Numbered from the stretch's first letter, positions 35,234 through 43,224 are shown. The stretch: 64,000 bases of DNA from Novosphingobium sp. G106 (GCF_019075875.1 NZ_JAHOOZ010000001.1:1736001-1800000); one strand, 5' to 3'. Numbers and translations: made by a program. Notes: generated from the sequence alone by a model not told the origin.

Positions 35234-37033
35234 TCAGGCCGCAATCGGAACGGCTTCGCCCTCGTCTTCGGGCTCGGCAGGGGCAAGCGCCGCACCCGGC
35301 GTTTCGGGAGCTGGATCGCCCTCAAGTCCGCGCGCCGCTTCGACCAAGGCATGGGCCGCCACGCTTCCGACGCCGCCGCGATTCGTATAGGGCCTTGGCG
35401 GGAAAGCCATCCAGCGCGGCACCCAGCCCTCGACCTTGGCGCGCCCGCCTTCCCCATGGAGGTGCGCTCTGACGATGGCCTTGAGCGTCTTGCCCTTCTC
35501 CTTGACATTGGCCTCGGCGACGAGAGTGCCAGCGACCTCGCCGACCATCCCTGCCAGCACCTCGCGATCGCGCAGCAGATCGAAGAAGGCATCGTCGGCT
35601 AGCCAGTATCGGGTCATGTCCAGTGCCATCTCGCTGCCCACGGCATCGACTGCAGCGCTGCCCGCCATCAGCGTTTCGCCCATGACGACGGCAATCACCG
35701 CCATGACGTCTTCGTCGCAAAGCGCGACCAGGCGCAGGAAGGTTCGCGCCAGTTCACGGGGATCGCTGTTGCCACCCGCGACCATCGGCTCGTCTTTGGA
35801 TCGTCCAAGCAGGCGCAGCACCTTGAGCCGGGCGTGATCAAAGAGCGTCTCGCCCGCTGCAAGCTCGATACTCTCGCGCACGGCATCGGTCTTGGCGGAC
35901 TGCGGCTCAGGGCGAACGGTCCAGAGCGGCGAACCGACCACGGCATGGGCGACCATCAAGCGCAAGGCGAGGCCCGGATGGTTGATCATTTCGGCGCGTG
36001 CTGCGGCGTGGCGATGGAGGTCGATATAGGTGCCTAGCGTGCTGGTGACTTCGGGGCGGGTTGCCTTGGCGTCCGGCTCGATTGTTTCTCCCTTCTCGAT
36101 GCGGCGGGCTTCCTTGCGCGTCACATAGCCTTCGTGGACGATGACCTCGCCATTGCCGCGCACATCGATGTAGACGCGCCCACCCTTGCGCTTGGCCGCC
36201 TTCTCATACTCCCAAATCTGGAAGTGCTCGCCTGCCGGCACGATGACCACATCGGGCCAGCCCGCTTCAAGGAAGGCCACGCGCTTCGCCTCGATTTCTG
36301 TGTGCTGGAGCACCCAGAAGGCATCGGCATCGGAGAAATAGGCCTCCTCGCCGAACAGGTCGGTGACGATGCCTGGAACCCCTTCGCAACCGAAAAGGGC
36401 ATGTTTTACCGGGATCGACTGGCCGCCGAAAAGCCATGCCTTCAAGTTGTGACCCGTGGGACAATAGGCTTTTTCGTCGTCGAGCAGGGCCAGCCATGCG
36501 CGCTGCTGGCTTTTGCTGGCGAGAGTCAGATGGCGAACGGTCGCGCGGTCGATCTTGCCAGCCTGAAAGAGGCTGCGCACGCGCGGCATCAGGTTACCGA
36601 GCGCGAGGATGCGCTTCACCGCAAGGTCGGGCAGGCCGAAGGTCTGGGCGATGTCGCCGGGGTCGCGGCCTTCCTTGACGAGGCGGGTGAAGGTTTCCCA
36701 CTGGTTCACTTCGTCGGGGTCGAGCCGCGCTATGTTTTCGATCAACGAGGCCTCGATGGCGTCGGCATCGTCGCCGTCCTCAAGGATTGCGCAGGCGAGC
36801 GGCCCATGGTCGAACCCTTCTGCGGCGGCGAGGCAGTGCGCGGTCCAGCGCCGGGCGCCGGCAACGATACCCGACAGGCCGAGCTCGTTCGCTGGCTTGA
36901 CGATCAGCGGCTGGATGACGCCGCGCTTGCGCACCGTAGCGATGATGTCAGACACGTCCGGCGCGCGCTTGCCGTAACGCATATTGGTCTTGTCGATAAA
37001 CAGCTTGGCCTGATCGATGAATTCGAGTCTCAT
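35234..37033 (-). CDS. ParB/Spo0J-family protein
   Basis: 599-residue protein. The N-terminal ParB nuclease-like (NTP-binding) domain has DVSDIIATVRKRGVIQPLIV and GIVAGARRWTAHCLAA with LIENIARLDPDEVNQWETFT, then a helix-turn-helix segment around GDIAQTFGLPDLAVKRILAL. The long C-terminal part is helical with an acidic Glu/Pro tail. Proteins like this are common in ICEs and plasmids and aid maintenance or regulation. There is no adjacent ParA. The start at 37033 (MRLEFIDQAKLF) is supported by the family. Longer readings run back over the DUF2958 gene. Confidence 0.87.
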   Translation of the reverse strand: MRLEFIDQAKLFIDKTNMRYGKRAPDVSDIIATVRKRGVIQPLIVKPANELGLSGIVAGARRWTAHCLAAAEGFDHGPLACAILEDGDDADAIEASLIENIARLDPDEVNQWETFTRLVKEGRDPGDIAQTFGLPDLAVKRILALGNLMPRVRSLFQAGKIDRATVRHLTLASKSQQRAWLALLDDEKAYCPTGHNLKAWLFGGQSIPVKHALFGCEGVPGIVTDLFGEEAYFSDADAFWVLQHTEIEAKRVAFLEAGWPDVVIVPAGEHFQIWEYEKAAKRKGGRVYIDVRGNGEVIVHEGYVTRKEARRIEKGETIEPDAKATRPEVTSTLGTYIDLHRHAAARAEMINHPGLALRLMVAHAVVGSPLWTVRPEPQSAKTDAVRESIELAAGETLFDHARLKVLRLLGRSKDEPMVAGGNSDPRELARTFLRLVALCDEDVMAVIAVVMGETLMAGSAAVDAVGSEMALDMTRYWLADDAFFDLLRDREVLAGMVGEVAGTLVAEANVKEKGKTLKAIVRAHLHGEGGRAKVEGWVPRWMAFPPRPYTNRGGVGSVAAHALVEAARGLEGDPAPETPGAALAPAEPEDEGEAVPIAA

Positions 37034-37124
37034 GGGTAACACTCCTACTGGGGTGCCGGTCCGCCTTTTGTTTGATCCCTTTTGACGGACCGGCTTTCGG
37101 TTGAGCGGCAAACGGCCGCCCGCG

Positions 37125-37541
37125 TCATCCGCGCCGGTTGGGGCGCGGAAGCTTGGACGCCGCGTCACGGCGGAATTCGAATTCGGCGAGGAAGATCGCG
37201 CCCTTGGCCCTCGCCATGTCGGCCCATGCCGACAGCGGCTTGTCGCTCGCGAAATGGAAGTCGCGTTCGATGGAAAGGCCGAAGGGGAGCCGGACTTCGG
37301 CGATTTCGCGCAAGGAGAAATAGCCCAGTTCAGGACAGCCAAAGCCAAGGTCGGCAAGGCCGAACAACGTGTCGCCGTCCTCGGCAAGCTCGGTCGCGAT
37401 CCATGTCGCCGCGCCCACCGGGTTGAACAGCTTGAGCACAGGAACGGGGTCGGGCTCGGCCCTCCCCTCGTCCTGCGCGTCCCTGTGGGCATCATGGTTG
37501 GTGCGGAGCGTGGCTGCGATCTGAGGCGTCAGAAGGTTCAT
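37125..37541 (-). CDS. DUF2958-family protein
   Basis: 138-residue protein. The central sequence NPVGAATWIATELAEDGDTL and FGLADLGFGCPELGYFSL matches the DUF2958 pattern common in ICEs and plasmids. It is soluble, acidic and of unknown function. It overlaps the ArdC-like gene by 4 bases (ATGA), so it is translated with it. The ParB-like gene follows after 91 bases. Confidence 0.82.
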   Translation of the reverse strand: MNLLTPQIAATLRTNHDAHRDAQDEGRAEPDPVPVLKLFNPVGAATWIATELAEDGDTLFGLADLGFGCPELGYFSLREIAEVRLPFGLSIERDFHFASDKPLSAWADMARAKGAIFLAEFEFRRDAASKLPRPNRRG

Positions 37542-38521
37542 GCCGCCATCTCCCCGGACTGGAAAGCTTCGCGCGGCGCACGGCCTTCATGGCGGGCGAG
37601 CAGCCAGTCGGCGGCCTTGCTGGCTTGGCTCGCCGCACGGAAGATCGCGCGATTGTCCTCGCTCAGGACTTCGAACCAAGCGCCGATGTAGTCGGCATGC
37701 CTGACCGTCGGCACGATCCCGAGCGCGGCACAGATGAAGGCGCTCCCCATTTCGGCGACGAGTTCTTCGCGGGCATAGCCTTCCGAACCGAAAGGATTGG
37801 AAAGGTCCCTGCCAAGCCGCGTGGCATGGCCCGTCGCGTGGGTCAGCTCGTGGAGCGCTGTGCGGTAGAAGTTGATCGGCGCATGGAACAACGGCTGGGG
37901 CGGCACCTGCACGAAGTCGGCAGCGGGTGCGTAGAAGGCCTTGTCTCCCCCAATGCGGAAGTCGATGCCCGAGGCGGCGATGACTTCCTCGGCGACGGGC
38001 ACGATCTCGCACTCGGGCAACGGTGCGGGCTGGATGCCCACACGGTCGGGCAGGTCATCACACTGCGCCGCATTGAACAGGGTGAAGCGCTTGAGGAAGG
38101 GCACCGACTTGGGGTCGCCACCGGTCTGGGCCGCGCGAGCCTTTTCCGCCTCGGGGGTGAAGCGGTCGGCATAGACTACGCAAGTCCCCTTCTCGCCCTT
38201 GCGGACGCAGCCGCCGACGTCGCGGGCTTGGCGGAAGGTCAGCCAGTCCTGCGTTGGATAGCCGCCATCGACGACAGCGGCCCACAGGATCAGGATATTG
38301 ATCCCCGAATAGGGCCGAAGCGAGCAGGCGTTGCGCGGGAGCGCGGCACAGGTGGCGCCGCTCAGCCCCCAAGGCTGGACCCACGGCAGGCGACCTTCCT
38401 TCAATTGCGCAAGGATGCGGCTGGTCACTTCGTCGTAGAGATTGGCGCGGGGTTCATCCCCGCTCGGGCCTTCCCCATCGCGAGGTTGGCGGCTGGACTG
38501 AACGTTTCGGGACGCACGCAT
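37538..38521 (-). CDS. ArdC-like antirestriction protein (ssDNA-binding/zincin)
   Basis: 327-residue protein. The N-terminal ssDNA-binding domain has NLYDEVTSRILAQLKEGRLP, WVQPWG and ACSLRPYSGINILILWAAVV. The C-terminal zincin-like metallopeptidase domain has HELTHATGH, the catalytic site, followed by YAREELVAEMGSAFICAALG. ArdC proteins protect incoming DNA against restriction. AGGAGG lies 6 bases before ATG 38521. The gene is likely expressed early on entry and fits the element's transfer role. An upstream in-frame extension to 38737 lacks any conserved sequence. Confidence 0.88.
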   Translation of the reverse strand: MRASRNVQSSRQPRDGEGPSGDEPRANLYDEVTSRILAQLKEGRLPWVQPWGLSGATCAALPRNACSLRPYSGINILILWAAVVDGGYPTQDWLTFRQARDVGGCVRKGEKGTCVVYADRFTPEAEKARAAQTGGDPKSVPFLKRFTLFNAAQCDDLPDRVGIQPAPLPECEIVPVAEEVIAASGIDFRIGGDKAFYAPAADFVQVPPQPLFHAPINFYRTALHELTHATGHATRLGRDLSNPFGSEGYAREELVAEMGSAFICAALGIVPTVRHADYIGAWFEVLSEDNRAIFRAASQASKAADWLLARHEGRAPREAFQSGEMAA

Positions 38522-38992
38522 CGGTTCCTCCTGACGCCGCTCCAAAGCCCCATGGCTCCCCCCGGAAAGCGGAGGGTGGGCGGCGACTGCGACCTGCCGG
38601 CCGCGCGCACGGAGGCGGCCCGCATCCGCGAGGACCGGAACGTCAGTGGAGGAGCCGGCGATCAGCCGGCTTGCGGGATGCCGGCGCGCGGCCAGAAGGG
38701 AGCGCCGCTCACCCGCCGCTTGCCGGGGAACGGCCACGAATACGCCGCGCCGGCGCCTCGACGCCGGCGCGTCCCTGTGCCGGAGCGAATGCTCCGGCCC
38801 CGCGCCATAGGATCGTCACCGAAGGCCGGAACGCGTCAGCGGTCCGGCGGAGCTTGGCGAGCGGCACGCGAGCCTAGCGCAGTAGAGCCTGGTCGCGCGC
38901 CAGCGCGAGGCGCCGAGCCTCACCCCTTCCGCCTCCCGGAAGGGGTAAATTGGTCATTCGGCAATCTGGCCTGCGGCGCGTGCAATCCTGGG
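38522..38992. other. GC-rich intergenic region with one perfect hairpin
   Basis: 471 bases, no convincing gene. It holds a perfect 10-bp hairpin, ACCCCTTCCG (38922-38931), CCTCC loop, CGGAAGGGGT (38937-38946). The remainder is very GC-rich with low-complexity frames on both strands. It may contain the promoter for the ArdC-DUF2958 operon near 38530-38600. Confidence 0.45.
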
Positions 38993-39154
38993 ATGTTCCA
39001 GCGCGTTCGGAAGAGATGGAGCCAAAGGCTATTCTATCTGGAACAGGCCGATCGGTGCGCCAAGTTCCTCGCGGCGGAGAAGGCCTGGCGCCACCTTGCC
39101 GGGCTCCCGACGATGATCGGCCTCGCGCGGGCCTATGCCGTGATACGCCGATAA
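38993..39154 (+). CDS. Possible 53-residue basic protein
   Basis: A short frame beginning MFQRVRKRWSQRLFYLEQAD and ending with ARAYAVIRR. The sequence is rich in Arg and aromatic residues and predicted helical. A perfect hairpin lies just after its TAA stop, which fits an mRNA end. I see no strong ribosome site and no known family, so this is a weak call. Confidence 0.35.
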   Translation: MFQRVRKRWSQRLFYLEQADRCAKFLAAEKAWRHLAGLPTMIGLARAYAVIRR

Positions 39155-39157
39155 GAA

Positions 39158-39179
39158 CATCCCCGCCGAAGCGGGGATG
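39158..39179. terminator. Perfect hairpin CATCCCCGC/GCGGGGATG
   Basis: A 9-bp perfect stem with CGAA loop, 4 bases after the possible 38993 gene. There is no T-run on either side, so it is either a weak terminator or a REP-like palindrome. Confidence 0.5.
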
Positions 39180-39290
39180 AAGGGTGACGTGCCGTTTCTT
39201 CTGGAGGCGCCGCGTGCGGGGGGAGAAGCGGCGCTCACCACACAAACGGCCGGAGCGGCCGAAATATCCCGGGCCCCGAAAAAGCCTTGG

Positions 39291-39383
39291 CTACCACAAA
39301 TCGCCAAAGTCGCGCTGGTCTGCCCAGTCGCGGACAAACCAGCCCAGCAGGGCACCGCTGGCCATCATCGCGATCATGCTCAT
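39291..39383 (-). CDS. 30-residue small membrane-like protein
   Basis: A short gene encoding MSMIAMMASGALLGWFVRDW and then ADQRDFGDLW. One hydrophobic helix is followed by a short charged tail. The ATG (39383) overlaps the stop of the gene upstream in an ATGA junction, and AAAGGA is about 9 bases before it. The tight coupling makes it credible. Function unknown. Confidence 0.5.
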   Translation of the reverse strand: MSMIAMMASGALLGWFVRDWADQRDFGDLW

Positions 39384-39640
39384 GGCGGCGATCCTTTAGC
39401 CCTTTCCTGGCCGGGAGCCTGATCGTCATGATCCACTGCATTGGGATTGCCAGGATCCTGCCGCCCCTCCTTTTCGGCGGGGCGCGGCTCTGGCGTGTCC
39501 TTCCTGTCCAGCTTCTGCGCGCCGGGATCATGCAGAATGTTCTCGGCATCGGGCTTGAGCGGCTCGCCCTTGAAGGCGCGGCCAGCGGCAACCGCAGCGA
39601 GCTGCTTACCGGCTTGGAGGAGTGTTTGGGCCTTGGTCAT
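39380..39640 (-). CDS. Small hypothetical protein, acidic/Pro-rich
   Basis: 86-residue protein starting MTKAQTLLQAGKQLAAVAAG, followed by a Lys/Glu/Asp/Pro-rich disordered tail (PEPRPAEKEGRQDPGNPN). No known domain. It overlaps the small membrane gene at its stop. The ribosome site is weak. It is likely a small element-encoded gene, unconfirmed. Confidence 0.5.
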   Translation of the reverse strand: MTKAQTLLQAGKQLAAVAAGRAFKGEPLKPDAENILHDPGAQKLDRKDTPEPRPAEKEGRQDPGNPNAVDHDDQAPGQERAKGSPP

Positions 39641-40111
39641 GGCAACGCCTTTTTACTTGTCATGACGACTCAACCCCGGCGGCGGTCAATGTTTCCCGCG
39701 CGAGGTGACCCCCGGCGAACCGGAATTGTTTCCCATGGCGGTTGCGACCTCGACCGGCATTCTCCGTTTTCAGCAAAGGATAGCGACGCTAGGGCGATGA
39801 TCCTGCGTCCTGTAAGGCCAAGAAAGCCGCATGTCCGGAGCCATGTCACTGCAGGTCTATTCAAGCCTCCAAAGTGGAAGCTAATCAGCGAGACGGCCAG
39901 GCAATCTGTGATACTTTCATGACAGGGGTCGCCAATCTCGCAAGACAGATGAATTTGCAGGGGACAACAGCCCTGCTCGCAGTCAGCTTGAAAGAGGCAG
40001 CCGAGGCGAGACTGCCCTCTGGCTGATTGCGTGTGAGCAAGTTCGCAGGTTGAGCAACGGATCGTCCCCCGGGGAGGAAAACGTGTTCAGCAGCGAAATG
40101 GGGGTGCTCAC
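39641..40111. other. Intergenic region upstream of luxR
   Basis: 471 bases; no credible gene. Short open frames on both strands have no recognisable features. The last 100 bases should contain the luxR promoter. I see no clear lux-box palindrome here. Confidence 0.45.
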
Positions 40112-40879
40112 ATGCTCAATACTTTTGATCTCAATACATTCATCGCCGACATGCGCGGCGCGGGAAAGTTGGCCGACCTCGAAGCCATCTTGATCGAACT
40201 GACGCAGCGGCTGGGTTTCGAACAATTTGCGCTTGGCCACCACGTCGATCTGACACGGCCACCCGAGGGTGCGGTCCGGCTGACGAACTATGCGCAGGAC
40301 TGGGTCGACCAGGCGATCGAGAAGCGCTTCTTCTTCGACGACCCGGTCCACGCGGCCAGCGCACGGATCGTCCGACCGTTTCTATGGGACGAGATTCCGA
40401 CAGTACTCAAGATGACCGATCCGCACCGTGAGATTCTCGATCGCGGCAGAGCCTATGGCCTGGTCGAAGGCTTCACGGTTCCTGTGCATCAACCCGGCGA
40501 ATACAACGGGACCTGCACTTTCGCGAGCCGCAGCTTCGAGGGCCTCCATCCATTCACATTCCCGGTTGCACAGATGATCTCGACTTTCGCTTTCGAGTGC
40601 GCGCGGGATCTGATGCGGCTCGCCGACGGGAAGGAGCCGGAGGAAGCGCCGCACATCACCGGGCGGCAGCGCGAGAGCCTGATCCTCCTCGCGCGCGGCA
40701 AGACCGACCCGGAGATCGCCGAGGTCATGCGGATATCGCGGGGCACCGCGCACGATCATGTCGAGGCCGTGCGCCGGGCCTACGGCAACGCGCAGCGCCC
40801 TTACCTGATCCTGCGCGCGCTTTACGACGGCAACCTCACGTTCCCGGACGTACTGGGACCGAACTGGTTTCGCTGGTGA
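40112..40879 (+). CDS. LuxR-family quorum-sensing regulator
   Basis: 255-residue protein with two domains. The autoinducer-binding domain (about 20-170) contains YAQDWVDQAIEKRFFFDDPV and FLWDEIP, with the Tyr/Trp/Asp/Pro set typical of acyl-homoserine-lactone receptors, and GLVEGFTVPVHQPGEYNGTC. The LuxR helix-turn-helix (about 188-245) has ITGRQRESLILLARGKTDPE, then IAEVMRISRGTAHDHVEAV. It is upstream of luxI with an 80-base gap holding a large hairpin. It probably binds the LuxI product and regulates luxI and downstream cargo. The direct target is not shown. Confidence 0.92.
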   Translation: MLNTFDLNTFIADMRGAGKLADLEAILIELTQRLGFEQFALGHHVDLTRPPEGAVRLTNYAQDWVDQAIEKRFFFDDPVHAASARIVRPFLWDEIPTVLKMTDPHREILDRGRAYGLVEGFTVPVHQPGEYNGTCTFASRSFEGLHPFTFPVAQMISTFAFECARDLMRLADGKEPEEAPHITGRQRESLILLARGKTDPEIAEVMRISRGTAHDHVEAVRRAYGNAQRPYLILRALYDGNLTFPDVLGPNWFRW

Positions 40880-40887
40880 GGCAATCC

Positions 40888-40911
40888 CCTAGGTAGCGGA
40901 TACGCCTAAGG
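40888..40911. promoter_or_regulatory. Possible lux-box-like imperfect palindrome
   Basis: Between the luxR stop and the luxI hairpin lies CCTAGGTAGCG-GATA-CGCCTAAGG. The half-sites are only partly complementary (CCT-AGG and GCG match). Placement would suit a LuxR operator. The match is weak and rests on visual inspection. Confidence 0.25.
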
Positions 40912-40920
40912 CCATGATTT

Positions 40921-40962
40921 CACGGATGCACCTCCTGACTTCACCAGGAGAGTGCATCCGTG
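40921..40962 (+). promoter_or_regulatory. Long hairpin covering luxI ribosome site and start codon
   Basis: Left arm 40921-40937 is CACGGATGCACCTCCTG. Right arm 40945-40962 is CAGGAG-A-GTGCATCCGTG. All 17 positions pair, with one bulged A (40951) and a 7-base loop. The right arm contains the SD core AGGAG (40946-40950) and the luxI GTG start (40960-40962). In RNA both would be paired, so luxI translation should be restricted unless the hairpin opens. Confidence 0.8.
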
Positions 40963-41586
40963 ATCCAGATCATCGAAGGCGCAAGGGCGCCAGGCAGCGA
41001 CCCATTGTTCGACGCGATGTTCCGCGACCGCAAACGGGTCTTCGTCGACCTGCGCGGCTGGAACGTGCCGGTCGTGGGCGGCGAGTTCGAGGTCGATCAG
41101 TTCGACGGGCCGCGCACGGTCTATTGTATCGCCACCAATGAGCGAGGCACGCATCGCGGGTCGATCCGGCTGATCCCGACCAGCGAGCCGCATATCCTGG
41201 GCGATGTCTTTCCCGAGCTCTGCGACGGCGAGGTCCCGACAGGCCCGGACATCTGGGAGCTGACGCGCGCATGCCCATCGCCGGACCTTTCCGCCACCGA
41301 GCGGCGCCAGGTTCGCAACGCGCTGATCACCGCAGTCGTCGAATACGCGCGGCATAGCCGTATCCGCAGCTACACCTGCATCGCCGATTCCGGCTGGCTG
41401 TCGCAGATCCTCTCGATGGGATGGAACTGCACGCCGCTCGGCCTGCCGCGCAAGCTCGACCGGACCAACACGGGCGCGCTGCGCATCGACATTACCACCG
41501 ACACCCGGGGGCTTCTGGCAGAGGCCGGCACTTGGGTCCCATCGCGCTTCGTCCTCCTGGACGATGCCAGGCTCGCCCATTGCTGA
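40960..41586 (+). CDS. Acyl-homoserine-lactone synthase (LuxI family)
   Basis: 208-residue AHL synthase. It has the family N-terminus MIQIIEGARAP followed by MFRDRKRVFVDLRGWNVPVV with the conserved Arg, Phe and Trp, EFEVDQFDG with its acidic pair, and GSIRLIPTSEPHILG. The C-terminal half has the acyl-chain pocket sequence and ELTRACPSP. The GTG start at 40960 is the family start; no later ATG keeps the conserved first residues. SD AGGAG sits 9 bases away. It makes the signal for the adjacent LuxR. Acyl length and oxidation cannot be read from sequence. Confidence 0.92.
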   Translation: MIQIIEGARAPGSDPLFDAMFRDRKRVFVDLRGWNVPVVGGEFEVDQFDGPRTVYCIATNERGTHRGSIRLIPTSEPHILGDVFPELCDGEVPTGPDIWELTRACPSPDLSATERRQVRNALITAVVEYARHSRIRSYTCIADSGWLSQILSMGWNCTPLGLPRKLDRTNTGALRIDITTDTRGLLAEAGTWVPSRFVLLDDARLAHC

Positions 41587-41597
41587 GGCCTCGCGGG

Positions 41598-42497
41598 ATG
41601 AACGATCTCCAGATGAAGGGCCTCCAGATGGATGCTTCGACTTTCAGCCATTCCGAGCTTCTCGCGGCCGAACTTATGACCAACGGATACTGCATCGAGC
41701 GCGAGCTCATGCGTATCAGCCAGGTGAACGCGCTTGCGCGGGACCTCGATGGCTCCTTTGCCTCGACGCCGCGGTCGCAGGGCTTATTCTACGGAAGTCG
41801 CACGAGGCGGTTTCATGGTCTGCTCGCCCGCTCGCCGCTGACCGCGGACTTCGTGCTGAAGCCAGTCATCATGGAGCTCGTCGACCAGATCCTGGGCCCG
41901 TACTGCGACCGCGTGCAACTCAACCTGACGCAGGCCATCGAGATCGAGCCGGGCAGCGAGGCCCAGGCGCCGCACCGCGACCAGGACATGTGGCCGATCC
42001 ACACGCCCGGCGCCGAATATCTGATCAACGTGATGTGGCCATTCACGCCCTACACCGCAGACAATGGCGCGACGCTGGTCTGGCCGGGAAGTCACCGGCG
42101 CCAGGAGGAGATGCTGATCGGCGCGGACGAGGCCATTGCTGCCGAAATGTATCCCGGCGACGCGCTCGTCTTTCTCGGCTCGACGCTCCATGCCGGCGGC
42201 GCAAACAGGACGAGTGTCTCGCGGCGCGGCATGATCATCAGCTACAGCCTCGGCTGGCTCAAACCCTATGAGCTGCCTTGGCTCGCCTATCCGCCCGAGG
42301 TCGCGAAAGGGTTCTCGCCCGAACTCGCGGCGCTCGCCGGCTACCGCGCGCACCGGCCCAATCTTGGGACCTATGAAGGCCGCTGTCCCTCGGCATTGCT
42401 TCGGCCGGCGATGCATGAAGGGGCGGTAGACAGTCTACGTCCCGATCAGGAAGACCTGATCAGAGCCTGGCGCGAGGGACGCCTCAGCGAGGCATGA
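41598..42497 (+). CDS. Phytanoyl-CoA dioxygenase (PhyH)-like oxygenase
   Basis: 299-residue Fe(II)/2-oxoglutarate oxygenase. The metal site is APHRDQDMWP (HxD) with a late His in STLHAGGANRTS. A 2-oxoglutarate-binding Arg follows in SVSRRGMIISYSLGW. The start at 41598 (MNDLQMKGLQMDAS) is 11 bases after the luxI stop, so both are co-transcribed. A phyH-like gene next to luxI has been reported in sphingomonads (recalled from the literature). Its substrate could be the AHL signal or another molecule; unknown. It is the third gene of the quorum-sensing operon. Confidence 0.87.
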   Translation: MNDLQMKGLQMDASTFSHSELLAAELMTNGYCIERELMRISQVNALARDLDGSFASTPRSQGLFYGSRTRRFHGLLARSPLTADFVLKPVIMELVDQILGPYCDRVQLNLTQAIEIEPGSEAQAPHRDQDMWPIHTPGAEYLINVMWPFTPYTADNGATLVWPGSHRRQEEMLIGADEAIAAEMYPGDALVFLGSTLHAGGANRTSVSRRGMIISYSLGWLKPYELPWLAYPPEVAKGFSPELAALAGYRAHRPNLGTYEGRCPSALLRPAMHEGAVDSLRPDQEDLIRAWREGRLSEA

Positions 42498-42552
42498 GCA
42501 CACGCGATGGGACGGCGCCCGCTGCCGCGCCGATAGCCGGGGGCCGGTCCTG

Positions 42553-42957
42553 ATGCCGGCCAGCCCCGAAACCCTTCGGCCGCGCCGGCTCGCCATCTGC
42601 CGCTGGCTGCTGCGCGTCCACCGGCTCCAGGTCTCACTCTTCGGGACAAGGCTCTCGGCGGATGCCTGCAAGGCGCTGTCACCTGGCGCCTACCAGGAGA
42701 TCCTGCTCGACCTCTACGAAGCCCAGCTCGACGACCGGCAAGTCTACCAGTCGTGCCTGGCGACCCCCGGACCTCCTGCCACGGCACACCGCCAGGCCGC
42801 CCGGCTCGAGGCGCTCGGCGCCGTATCGCGTAGGCCCGATACCAGCGACAACCGGCGGCAGAACGTCGTACTGACGCAGGACATGCAGGCTGTGCTCGAC
42901 CATTTCATGGACGCTGTCGAAGAGGTAACCCGCGAGTTCGCGGCCAGGTCGAAATAA
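42553..42957 (+). CDS. MarR-like winged-helix regulator
   Basis: 134-residue protein. It begins MPASPETLRPRRLAICRWLL. A winged-helix region follows from about 50: QEILLDLYEAQLDDRQVYQS, ATAHRQAARLEALGAVSRRP, DTSDNRRQNVVLTQDMQAVL. The last part has the wing pattern of MarR-type regulators (DxRxxxVxLT). The ATG at 42553 overlaps a stop codon (TGATG) of a 19-codon frame that itself overlaps the phyH stop. Assignment is by fold pattern only. Its ligand and targets are unknown; the luxR-luxI-phyH operon is a candidate. Confidence 0.65.
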   Translation: MPASPETLRPRRLAICRWLLRVHRLQVSLFGTRLSADACKALSPGAYQEILLDLYEAQLDDRQVYQSCLATPGPPATAHRQAARLEALGAVSRRPDTSDNRRQNVVLTQDMQAVLDHFMDAVEEVTREFAARSK

Positions 42958-43086
42958 CGCTTCGATCGGCAAAGCGTTCTGGCCGCCATGATAGGGGGGG
43001 ATTTTCGCGCTGGACGTCGCGGGAGATCGAGGATCCGGCGGCCTGACCAGCCCCTGCCCCAGCCCGTCTCGTAGGTCAGGATCGCT

Positions 43087-43220
43087 CATTATCCTGCATT
43101 TTCTAAATTATACATGATTGCAGGATATTGGGCAGCACAACGGTCACAACCCGGCAAATCGATTCGCCTTGATGAAAGCATTATCCTGCATATATGACAT
43201 AGTCATCAAACGCAGGATAA
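43087..43220. promoter_or_regulatory. Four-copy TATCCTGC operator array
   Basis: The motif TATCCTGC(A) occurs four times in two inverted pairs: 43090-43098 forward with 43119-43127 reverse, and 43182-43190 forward with 43212-43219 reverse. Centre-to-centre distance is about 29-30 bases in each pair, roughly three DNA turns. The second pair ends 5 bases before the ATG of the nucleotidyltransferase gene. A palindrome ATGACATAGTCAT (43194-43206) lies within it. This looks like a regulator binding site. Confidence 0.65.
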
Positions 43221-43224
43221 TACC

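Noticed and set aside
35099..35602. Small frames at the 3' end of the ParB-like gene on the plus strand
   Set aside because: No ribosome site, no family features; antisense to ParB-like coding DNA.
39670..39864. 64-codon minus-strand frame upstream of luxR
   Set aside because: No ribosome site or recognisable sequence; likely random frame in GC-rich DNA.
40921..40962. Reading the luxI palindrome as a LuxR operator (lux box)
   Set aside because: Lux boxes are 18-20 bp without a 7-base loop. This is a 42-base structure and its arms coincide with the SD and start codon, so an RNA hairpin explains it better.
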